From positions 1 through 64,000 of the forward strand of contig CAZLMW010000020.1 of the NCBI GenBank assembly GCA_964560875.1: 64,000 nt of DNA, read 5' to 3'. Shown in pieces: positions 25,583 through 32,529 of this stretch. The position numbers and the translations under genes are program-made. The notes beneath the pieces were generated by a model, which saw only the letters and a program-made list of their open reading frames with translations, ran no database searches and had not been told where the DNA came from. This DNA comes from CAZLMW01 sp964560875. Lineage in GTDB: Bacteria > Myxococcota_A > UBA9042. How positions within the stretch are numbered: position 1 is the first letter of the stretch; each line of letters opens with the position of its first letter.

Positions 25583-26809
25583 TCAGCGCCCCCGAACCGC
25601 GTCAACGGGCCGGACCAGCGCGGCTTTCAGGGCGGGATAGACCGCGGCCAGCATGACCATGATCACAAGCGTGACGATCGGGCCGACGGCGATCCCGACG
25701 CCGAGCTTGGGGCTGAGCACGGGCGGGATGACCATGCCGTTGAAGTTTATGTCGCCGACGCTCGCGGACAGGTCGATACCGTCTGCGAAGGCCATGCTGA
25801 GCCCCACACCCAACCCCAGGGCCAGGACCGCGGCGATCACGGCCATAGCGAGCGATTCGGCGACCACGACGAAGAAGATTTGCAACGGCGTGACACCGAG
25901 CGACTTGAGCACGCCGAACTCCCGCATCCGCTCGAACACGCTCATCAAAGTCGCGTTGAAGACGACGGTGACGACGGCGAGATAGGCGATGAAGAGCATG
26001 AACCCGAGCTGCGCGTCACTGGTTCGCAGCATCTCGGCCAGCGCGGGCTGAAGTTTGGGCCAGCCGAGCACCTCGTGTTTGCCGGCGGCGGCCTTGGCGG
26101 CCTCTACGACATTGGTGATGGGCGCGTCGAAGCCGGCCGTGCTGCGGATCGCGATCTCGTGACTGCCTTCATGGACGGCGAGCAGCTCGCGAAAGGCTTG
26201 CTGGCGCATCACGACGCCCGCCGCATCAAGCCGCGCGCTGACGCCTCGAAAAATGCCGCGAACCGTCAGCAGATCGTCGGCCGTCGCGCCGTCGGCCGCC
26301 TGCGAGACAACGATCAGCTCGTCGCCAACCTTGAGTCCCAGCCGCCGCGCCACCTTCTTTCCGACAACAACCCCGCGCGGGTCGGATTCATCGAGCCACT
26401 TGCCCTGCCCGACCGCCGTGTGCAGCAGCGTCACGTTCTTCTCGTGCTCGGCATCGATGCCGCGCAGCATCACCCCTGCCGACTGCTTGTCGTGGGCCGC
26501 GAGGGCGAATCCATAGAGCCGTTCGGTCGCCGAGACGCCCGACTCTCGGAGCTTCTCGATGATCTTGCCCGAATCCCGCATCAGCGTGTGCAGATCGGGC
26601 TCGTCCCGGTAGCCCTTCGCGTGGATCTGGACGTGCGCCGTCTCCATCGCGAGGGCCGACGTCTTCATGTGCTCGATGTAGCCGATCATGATCGCGCCGA
26701 AGAAGATCATGACCGCCGCCGCAAGCGCCATCGCGCCCGACGTCACCAGCGACCGCATGGGCTTGCGGCTGACGTTGCGGGCGGCGAGTTTGAGGAGGCG
26801 ACCGTACAT
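25583..26809 (-). CDS. FtsX/LolCE-family ABC permease (first)
   Basis: A 408-residue permease of the same architecture as its downstream neighbour: an N-terminal helix (LVTSGAMALAAAVMIFFGAIM), a periplasmic domain, and a three-helix FtsX domain (LGFMLFIAYLAVVTVVFNATL; FFVVVAESLAMAVIAAVLAL; GPIVTLVIMVMLAAVYPALK), ending LVRPVDAVRGR. Its stop directly abuts the next ATG. It starts 6 bases after the LolA-like gene. The two permeases are related but clearly diverged, consistent with a heterodimer. Confidence 0.9.
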   Translation of the reverse strand: MYGRLLKLAARNVSRKPMRSLVTSGAMALAAAVMIFFGAIMIGYIEHMKTSALAMETAHVQIHAKGYRDEPDLHTLMRDSGKIIEKLRESGVSATERLYGFALAAHDKQSAGVMLRGIDAEHEKNVTLLHTAVGQGKWLDESDPRGVVVGKKVARRLGLKVGDELIVVSQAADGATADDLLTVRGIFRGVSARLDAAGVVMRQQAFRELLAVHEGSHEIAIRSTAGFDAPITNVVEAAKAAAGKHEVLGWPKLQPALAEMLRTSDAQLGFMLFIAYLAVVTVVFNATLMSVFERMREFGVLKSLGVTPLQIFFVVVAESLAMAVIAAVLALGLGVGLSMAFADGIDLSASVGDINFNGMVIPPVLSPKLGVGIAVGPIVTLVIMVMLAAVYPALKAALVRPVDAVRGR

Positions 26810-26815
26810 CGATGG

Positions 26816-27670
26816 CTATCGTCTGCGTTTGAGGCGTGAAACCGAGAAGAACGCGTTGTCCAGGGCGACGTCGAACTTCAGCTCCGTGTAGGTCATCTCG
26901 GTGAACTCGCCCGGTTTATCGGCGGGTGTCATGCGCATCTTGGCCGGCAACCGGCGCTTGCCAAAGGGCTTGACGTCCGACCACGTCATCGTCCGCGCCA
27001 GCTTGCCCTTTTCATCGAAGTAGAGGCTGCGCAGGGGCAGCTGCGTCTTGGCGTCAACGGTCAGCGTCACCTTGCCCCAGACCACGGCGGCGTTCTTCTT
27101 GGGGATCATGTCGATGCGGATGATGTCCGTGCCGCGTTCCTTGCCTTCGAACGCGATCTTGAAGGTGTAGTCCTCGGCCATGCGCGACTCTTTGACCAGG
27201 TCGTCGTTGCTGAAATGGCTGCCCATCCACGCGCTGCCCATCATCGCGCCCGACAGCCGAATCACGCGCGCCGTCCGCGGCAGCCAGGTGTAGATCTGCT
27301 TGCCGTTTTTCAGCGTGGCCATGCCCTTTTCGCGGCGCGGCGACAGGATCCGGACAAGCGACTGATCCTTGCCCTTGCTCCACGCCTTCATCGCCAGCTT
27401 GCGCTCGTAATACTTGGTTTTTACATGCATTTGCAGCTTGGCCTGGGATGTCCTGCCACGCCACAGGTCGTCGACGCGATCCAGCAGCTTGCGCGCCCTG
27501 TCCGGAGATGCCCTGTCCGGAGATGCCCTGTCCGGAGATGCCCTGTCCGGAGAAGCCCTGTCCGGTGACGCCGCTGCAGCCGGCAAGGCGACCAGCGCGG
27601 AGAGCGTGAAGAGCGTGAAGACCGATGTCAGCGTCGCCGTCGCGTGACGGACGCGAAATGTTGTAACCAT
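26816..27670 (-). CDS. LolA-like outer-membrane lipoprotein-sorting protein
   Basis: A 284-residue exported protein. Signal peptide ends near ALPAAAA, followed by five SPDRA pentapeptides encoded by a 15-base tandem repeat, then a LolA/LolB-like fold of the type annotated as outer membrane lipoprotein-sorting protein. Typical features include KGKDQSLVRILSPRREKGMA-type strands, a GSHFSNDDLVK segment and repeated hydrophobic beta strands (LPLRSLYFDEKGKLARTMTW). It is likely a periplasmic carrier for a lipidic substrate delivered by the ABC proteins encoded just downstream. I prefer the ATG at 27670 (AAGGA upstream) over a TTG at 27676. It is the first gene of the six-gene minus-strand unit. Confidence 0.85.
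   Translation of the reverse strand: MVTTFRVRHATATLTSVFTLFTLSALVALPAAAASPDRASPDRASPDRASPDRASPDRARKLLDRVDDLWRGRTSQAKLQMHVKTKYYERKLAMKAWSKGKDQSLVRILSPRREKGMATLKNGKQIYTWLPRTARVIRLSGAMMGSAWMGSHFSNDDLVKESRMAEDYTFKIAFEGKERGTDIIRIDMIPKKNAAVVWGKVTLTVDAKTQLPLRSLYFDEKGKLARTMTWSDVKPFGKRRLPAKMRMTPADKPGEFTEMTYTELKFDVALDNAFFSVSRLKRRR
27495..27569. repeat. Five 15-bp tandem repeats encoding SPDRA
   Basis: Units of GCCCTGTCCGGAGAT at 27495-27509, 27510-27524 and 27525-27539 are identical; the fourth (27540-27554) and fifth (27555-27569) differ by one and two bases. On the minus strand they encode SPDRA repeats just after the signal peptide cleavage site of the LolA-like protein. The near identity points to recent expansion. 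Confidence 0.95.
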
Positions 27671-27737
27671 GTTCAAATCCTTGCGTCAAAGCGCGGCCGA
27701 GACTGTGCCGAGTCCCCGTCTCGCTGGCAATCACCGT

Positions 27738-27770
27738 CGTCGATCTGACCGATGTGATGTGGGATCGACG
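27738..27770. promoter_or_regulatory. Inverted repeat in divergent promoter region
   Basis: CGTCGATC (27738-27745) and its exact reverse complement GATCGACG (27763-27770) are separated by 17 bases. They lie between the divergent LolA-like and adenylate cyclase genes. The centre-to-centre spacing of 25 bases would put both arms on nearly one face of the helix. A regulator-binding site is a reasonable guess, but no regulator gene is adjacent. Confidence 0.4.
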
Positions 27771-27815
27771 CGATGACATTGGTTGTCGGGCGAAGCTCCG
27801 ATATCGTCGGCCCCA

Positions 27816-29669
27816 GTGGGTGAGCCGTACCGTTACCATTGGCACTGGGATCTGGCGTCGCCGCGCGACTCGCTGTGGCCCTATGTCTGCAACACCGAAC
27901 GCTTCAACAAGGCGGTCGGGTTGCCTATGCCCGACTTTCACGACGAACCAGCCGAGGGTGGCGGATCCAGGCGCTTTGGTCAGACCCGCCAGCTCGGCAT
28001 GTTGCTCAAGTGGGTCGAAAACCCCTTCGAGTGGGTGCGTCCGGTCACGTTCGGTGTGCTGCGCGAATACACGAGTGGGCCCCTGATCTCCAACAAGTCG
28101 ACCGTCGTCCTGGAGCCGCTGGACACCGGCGGGACGCGGCTTCATCACTCCCTCGAGCTGCTGCCGCGAAACGTGCTCGGGCGCGTGGCCGTGCCGATCG
28201 AAATCAGCCGCCTGCGCGAGACGTTCGAGAAGGCGTACCGGCGCATCGACGACAAGCTGTCCGCCGGGCAGAAGGCCGACGGCTTCGACCTCGGGCTCGA
28301 TCCTTTCGAAGATCCTGTCGACCACCTGTCCTCGGCGTCATCTTTGCGATTCGAATCGCTGATGGCCCAAGCGCGCGAGTTCGTGCTCGCCGACAGGGAG
28401 GCGCTCGATGCGGTGGGCGCGGCGATCCGCATGGCGCCCGATCACGTCGTTGAACGGATGCGACCGTGGCAGATGGCGAGGATGTGGGGGCTCGACGGCG
28501 ACCGGGTGCTCGATGCTTTCCTGGTCGCCGCGCACGTCGGGCTGGTTGAGCTCAACTGGTCGATCCTGTGCCCGAACTGCCGCGTGCCTTCGGACAATCG
28601 CCCTTCACTGCGCCGCTTGACCCCGCAAGCGCACTGCGAGGCGTGCAACATCAACTACGACGTTGAGTTCGTGGAATCGGTCGAGCTGACGTTCAAGACA
28701 AGCGGCCAGATCCGGCCGATCGAGACGCACACGTACTGTGTTGGTAGCCCCGCGAACACGCTCCACGTCGCCGTTCAACAGCGCCTGCTGCCCGGCGAAT
28801 CGCGCACCCTCGAGGTGGAGCTCGAACCCGGCGTCTACCGCGTGTTGGGCCAGCGCTTCAAACCCCAGGTCTATGTAGACGTGTCCGAAACGGGCATGGA
28901 CAAGGCCACGTTCGTCGTCGACGAGGGAAACAACGGCCGGCTCGTGCCCGATTCGCTGCGTGCCGGTGGCGCCACGCTCACGCTGACCAACCGCAGCAAA
29001 TATGACCAGACAATCCGTTTCGACCGGGCCGCGTGGCGCGATGATGCCGTGACCGCGGCAGTCGTGATGACGCGCATGGCTTTTCGCGAGTTCTTCAGCA
29101 CCGAGATCCTGAGCCCCGGCTTGCACGTCGACGTCGGCCACCTCGCGATCCTCTTCACCGATCTCACCGGATCAACCGCGCTTTACTCCGAAGTCGGCGA
29201 CGCCACGGCGTTTTCGATGGTCCGGGCGCACTTCGACGTGCTCGCGGACGTGGCGCACAAATGGCGTGGCACCATCGTCAAGACGATCGGCGACGCAATC
29301 ATGGCGGTATGGCACGACCCACTCGATGCTGTGCAAGCCGGTCTGGCGTTTCACCGGGCCCTGCGCGACCGGCCCGAGACCGCTCACCTGCGGCTCAAGA
29401 TCGGCCTGCATCACGGTCGCACGATCGGCGTGACGCTCAATGGCACGGCCGACTACTTCGGGACCACGGTCAACACCGCCGCGCGCATGGAAAAAGCGTC
29501 CGGATCGGGACAGGTCGCCCTCTCTCCCATGATCGCGGAGGAGCCGACCGTGGCGCGCTTCCTGGCCGAACACCCGGAGCTCATCGCCGGCACGCGGGAC
29601 ATGGAGTTCAAGGGGCTCGACGGCACGTTCACCTGCACGGTGCTGCAAGAAAAAGGGCACGGCGACTGA
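27816..29669 (+). CDS. SRPBCC-domain class III adenylate cyclase
   Basis: A 617-residue soluble cyclase, with GTG at 27816 chosen; an in-frame TTG at 27783 would add 11 residues. Residues 1 to about 145 look like an SRPBCC (START-like) hydrophobic-ligand pocket (YRYHWHWDLASPRDSLWPYV, then LHHSLELLPRNVLGR). A zinc-ribbon-like segment (CPNC...CEAC) follows near residue 255. Residues about 440-605 are the class III catalytic domain, with metal-binding Asp449 (FTDLTGST) and Asp493 (KTIGDA), a Lys489 typical of adenine recognition, and the transition-state Asn/Arg in GTTVNTAARMEK. All catalytic residues are present, so it should make cAMP. No membrane helix. The N-terminal pocket suggests control by a lipophilic ligand, which is inference. 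Confidence 0.88.
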   Translation: MGEPYRYHWHWDLASPRDSLWPYVCNTERFNKAVGLPMPDFHDEPAEGGGSRRFGQTRQLGMLLKWVENPFEWVRPVTFGVLREYTSGPLISNKSTVVLEPLDTGGTRLHHSLELLPRNVLGRVAVPIEISRLRETFEKAYRRIDDKLSAGQKADGFDLGLDPFEDPVDHLSSASSLRFESLMAQAREFVLADREALDAVGAAIRMAPDHVVERMRPWQMARMWGLDGDRVLDAFLVAAHVGLVELNWSILCPNCRVPSDNRPSLRRLTPQAHCEACNINYDVEFVESVELTFKTSGQIRPIETHTYCVGSPANTLHVAVQQRLLPGESRTLEVELEPGVYRVLGQRFKPQVYVDVSETGMDKATFVVDEGNNGRLVPDSLRAGGATLTLTNRSKYDQTIRFDRAAWRDDAVTAAVVMTRMAFREFFSTEILSPGLHVDVGHLAILFTDLTGSTALYSEVGDATAFSMVRAHFDVLADVAHKWRGTIVKTIGDAIMAVWHDPLDAVQAGLAFHRALRDRPETAHLRLKIGLHHGRTIGVTLNGTADYFGTTVNTAARMEKASGSGQVALSPMIAEEPTVARFLAEHPELIAGTRDMEFKGLDGTFTCTVLQEKGHGD

Positions 29670-29682
29670 CAAGGATCGTTTG

Positions 29683-30780
29683 ATGGCGCGAGTTTTTATC
29701 AGCGCGACGCAACAAAACGTCGGCAAGACCACCACCAGCCTGGGGCTCTACGCGCTCTTTCGCAGCCGCGGCCTGCGGGTCGGGTTCATCAAGCCTGTCG
29801 GTCAGCGGGTCATCAAGCGCGACGGCACCACCGCGGACGAAGACGCTGTCTTGATGCAGCACATCTTCCAGGGCGGGATGTCGCTGGCCGATATGAGCCC
29901 CGTGACGATTCCCCGCGGGTACACCAAGAAGTATGTCTTCAACCGCGAGCGCGACCGCATCTTCAGCCTCATCGACGAAGCGATGGAGCACGTCGACACC
30001 GACGCCGATATCGTCATCGTCGAGGGCACCGGGCACGCCGGGGTCGGGTCCGTGATCGATGCAAGCAACGCCGATGTCGCCAGCCATCTCAACGCAAAGG
30101 TGCTGGTGATCGGCGGCGGCGGGATCGGCAAGACCGTCGATGAGATCTGCTTGAACAAGGCGCTCTTTGAGCAGGCGGGCGTCCCGGTCATCGGCGCGGT
30201 CGTCAACAAGATCCACGCGGACAAGTACGACGAGATTTCTGCGGCTGTGCGCCAGGGGCTGACCAACAAGGGCGTCGATTGTCTCGCCGTCATGCCGTTC
30301 AAGCGCGAGCTGACCTACCCGACCGTGCGCCAACTCAAGCGCGAGCTCGGGCTGGCGGTGGTCGCAGGGTCGGAATACCTCGATCACCGGGTGCGCGGCA
30401 CGATCGTTGCGGCGATGACACCGCAGAACACGCTCGGCTACATCCGCGACGGAACGCTCGTCATCACGCCCGGAGACCGCGTCGACAACATCCTCGTCAG
30501 CATCTCGGCGCACCTCGTCGGGCAGCGTAAGAACACGGGCGCGATCGCGGGCATCCTCCTGACCGGCGGCATCGAGCCCGATCCGAAGATCATGGGCCTG
30601 GTTCGCGACGCCCACGTCCCGGTGTTGGTGTCCGACCGCGATACGTTCAGCGCAGCCGCCGCCGTCGATCGCCTCACCGTCAAGATCGGCCCGTCCGATC
30701 GCGACAAGGTCGAAACAGCGTTCGCGATGATCGAGCGCCACCTCGACGCCGACGCGCTCTTTGCTGCCCTGGACCTCTGA
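29683..30780 (+). CDS. P-loop/DRTGG-domain protein (Pta N-terminal-like)
   Basis: A 365-residue protein. The N-terminal 220 residues are a dethiobiotin synthetase-like P-loop NTPase (SATQQNVGKTTTSLGLYALF, then FIKPVGQR, VIVEGTGHAGVGSV and a conserved VIGGGGIGKTVDE loop). Residues about 225-350 are a DRTGG-type domain (MTPQNTLGYIRDGTLVITPG). This matches the regulatory N-terminal part of long phosphotransacetylases without the catalytic Pta domain; stand-alone versions are common but poorly understood. The ATG at 29683 has AAGGA six to eight bases upstream. It lies 13 bases after the cyclase gene, so the two are probably co-transcribed, and a nucleotide-sensing role is plausible but unproven. 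Confidence 0.85.
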   Translation: MARVFISATQQNVGKTTTSLGLYALFRSRGLRVGFIKPVGQRVIKRDGTTADEDAVLMQHIFQGGMSLADMSPVTIPRGYTKKYVFNRERDRIFSLIDEAMEHVDTDADIVIVEGTGHAGVGSVIDASNADVASHLNAKVLVIGGGGIGKTVDEICLNKALFEQAGVPVIGAVVNKIHADKYDEISAAVRQGLTNKGVDCLAVMPFKRELTYPTVRQLKRELGLAVVAGSEYLDHRVRGTIVAAMTPQNTLGYIRDGTLVITPGDRVDNILVSISAHLVGQRKNTGAIAGILLTGGIEPDPKIMGLVRDAHVPVLVSDRDTFSAAAAVDRLTVKIGPSDRDKVETAFAMIERHLDADALFAALDL

Positions 30781-31082
30781 GCTGCCTCAACCTCCCAGGC
30801 CCGATTGAAGGTCGCTGACTGAGCGATAGACCGAGTCCGAGCGACCCGAACCCGAACCCGAACGCGAACGAACCTGATCAACCTCCAAGCGGACCGTCGC
30901 TTTCGCTTGTTTCGTGAGCAGAGTCGAATCGAGCTTTGGTCAGACGGGGCCGACGTGTAGGGTGCCTCGGCGTTGGGACGCGACGTGCGGAGATGTTCTG
31001 GTTACCCACAATCGCGATCGCAAAGGCTGGAACATTCTGAAAACATGACGGAACGGTACAGCAACACACGCAGGAGCGATTT
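30781..31082. other. Intergenic stretch with hexamer repeat
   Basis: A 302-base gap before the pyrophosphatase gene. It contains a weak stem (TCGCT 30812-30816 with AGCGA 30822-30826) that may end the upstream unit, the hexamer array at 30845-30868, and a good ribosome site (AGGAG) just before the GTG at 31083. No small gene or RNA was recognised. Confidence 0.4.
30845..30868. repeat. CCCGAA/CGCGAA hexamer tandem repeat
   Basis: Three CCCGAA hexamers followed by one CGCGAA, in phase. The same unit appears at 11601-11624 in another intergenic stretch. Confidence 0.8.
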
Positions 31083-31514
31083 GTGCGGATTGAAGTGATC
31101 ATCGAGGTCCCGCGCGGCAGCTTCGTGAAGCGCCGCAGCGATGGTTCGGTCGACTACGTGTCGCCTGTGCCCTGTCCGTACAACTACGGCCATGTCGCCG
31201 GGTTCAAGGGTGGTGATGGCGACATGCTCGACGCCATCGTGCTCGGCCCCAAGCTGATGCGCGGTCATGCTGGGCGCTATCGGGCACGCGAGGCGGTTCG
31301 GTTCATCGACGACGGCCACATCGACGACAAGGTCATCTGCTCATCGCAGCCGCTCAAGCCGGCCGAAAAGGCGATGCTACTGCGGTTTTTCGGCTTCTAC
31401 GCCCACGCCAAGGGGCTGCTCAACGCGAGCCGCGGCAAAAAAGGCCGGACAGCTTGCGAAGGGTTCGTTTCTCTCGCCGACGCGATCCCGTACGAAGACG
31501 ACGATTTGCTGTAA
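31083..31514 (+). CDS. Family I inorganic pyrophosphatase, short form
   Basis: A 143-residue protein with the family I pyrophosphatase core: IIEVPRGS near the start, PCPYNYGHVAG, the metal-binding DGDMLDAIVLG (D-G-D-x-x-D), and a second acidic cluster IDDGHIDDKVI, matching the catalytic aspartates of the E. coli enzyme. It hydrolyses PPi in the cytoplasm. It is shorter than the 175-residue E. coli enzyme, mainly at the C-terminus, so activity is likely but unproven. The start is GTG at 31083 with AGGAG about 7 bases upstream. It is convergent with the next gene. Confidence 0.87.
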   Translation: MRIEVIIEVPRGSFVKRRSDGSVDYVSPVPCPYNYGHVAGFKGGDGDMLDAIVLGPKLMRGHAGRYRAREAVRFIDDGHIDDKVICSSQPLKPAEKAMLLRFFGFYAHAKGLLNASRGKKGRTACEGFVSLADAIPYEDDDLL

Positions 31515-31529
31515 TTCTCGCCGCCTGCT

Positions 31530-32420
31530 CTACAACGATTGCTCCGCGCGCAGCTCGCCTTCCTTTGCCCGCACGACGATCGAACACGAGACGGCGCCGC
31601 CGTCGTCCTTGATGCGCAGCTCGACAGCTTCGATCTTGGCGCCGGGAGCGAGCTTTTCGGCGCGGACGGTGGCCTTTTCAACACGGTCGCCTTGGCGCGC
31701 GAACACGTCGATGACGACGTCGTGCCAGGCGAAGTGGTTGTCGTTGCGCACGTAGATGTCGTCGTACACGAGATCCTTGTGAAAGCCGCACTTGCTGCGC
31801 AGGTCGAAGTAGCGGCGCTGCAGCGTGTCGTGCCGAAACGCGTGATGTTTGCTGGCGGTCGGGAAGTCGATCTCACCGCGGGCGAACGCGAGGCGCATGT
31901 AGCCATCGAGCGCGGCGAGGAACGGTTGTCGGTCGTTGTCGGCGAGCTCCTCGTAGCGGCGCGCAAGCATTCGGGCGACAAACCAGGCGGGCGGGCCGGC
32001 GACGATCTTTTCGAGCGTGAGGTCGGGCGGTAAGTTGGGCTTTTCGGCGGCGGAGCGGACGTCGGCGTGCAACCTCTGAACGGTCGGCAGGCGAGCGCCG
32101 GCGAGGGCTGCTGCGTCCGTGTCGCCGTAGCGCGAGGTAACGGTGCGGTAGAGGACTTCGGCCGCTTCGTAGCGCCCCTCGGATTCCTGCTGCTGGGCGA
32201 TCTGCAGGTACTCGTTGGCGCGCGCCGTGGCGTTGTGCGGTCGGTACGAGAAGAGATAGAGCAGCGCGAAGAAGATGATGTTGCCGACGACGATGAGGCC
32301 GTACTTGTCCCACGTGGCGGCCATCCATCCGTTTGGGGCGGCGCCACGGTTGTCCGCTGCGACCGTGTCAGCATGCATGTCGTCGGGCCTCTCCATCCCG
32401 CGATCGTAACCGCTTCTCAT
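31530..32420 (-). CDS. Membrane-anchored protein with TPR-like segment
   Basis: A 296-residue protein with one membrane helix (about residues 42-58, LIVVGNIIFFALLYLFS), followed by a TPR-like stretch (NEYLQIAQQQESEGRYEAAE, then VLYRTVTSRYGDTDAA). The C-terminal third is a beta-rich region with repeated charged strands (YVRNDNHFAWHDVVIDVFAR) and faces the periplasm by the usual rule. Start choice is uncertain: ATG at 32420, 32396 or 32378, the last having GGAGAGG upstream. Divergent from the carboxypeptidase-regulatory/PDZ gene. Function unknown. Confidence 0.75.
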   Translation of the reverse strand: MRSGYDRGMERPDDMHADTVAADNRGAAPNGWMAATWDKYGLIVVGNIIFFALLYLFSYRPHNATARANEYLQIAQQQESEGRYEAAEVLYRTVTSRYGDTDAAALAGARLPTVQRLHADVRSAAEKPNLPPDLTLEKIVAGPPAWFVARMLARRYEELADNDRQPFLAALDGYMRLAFARGEIDFPTASKHHAFRHDTLQRRYFDLRSKCGFHKDLVYDDIYVRNDNHFAWHDVVIDVFARQGDRVEKATVRAEKLAPGAKIEAVELRIKDDGGAVSCSIVVRAKEGELRAEQSL

Positions 32421-32529
32421 CGCCTAACACCACGGCGCGGCGGCTATTCCGGACGTCCGTTGGGCGATCGAACCTGATCCAAACAGGATCCGGGTTGTCC
32501 GGTCCGGGTCTGTCGGGCATCGTCGACTG

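Noticed and set aside
12476..27569. CRISPR array
   Set aside because: The repeats here are short, contiguous 15-base units inside coding sequence with no spacers and no cas genes.
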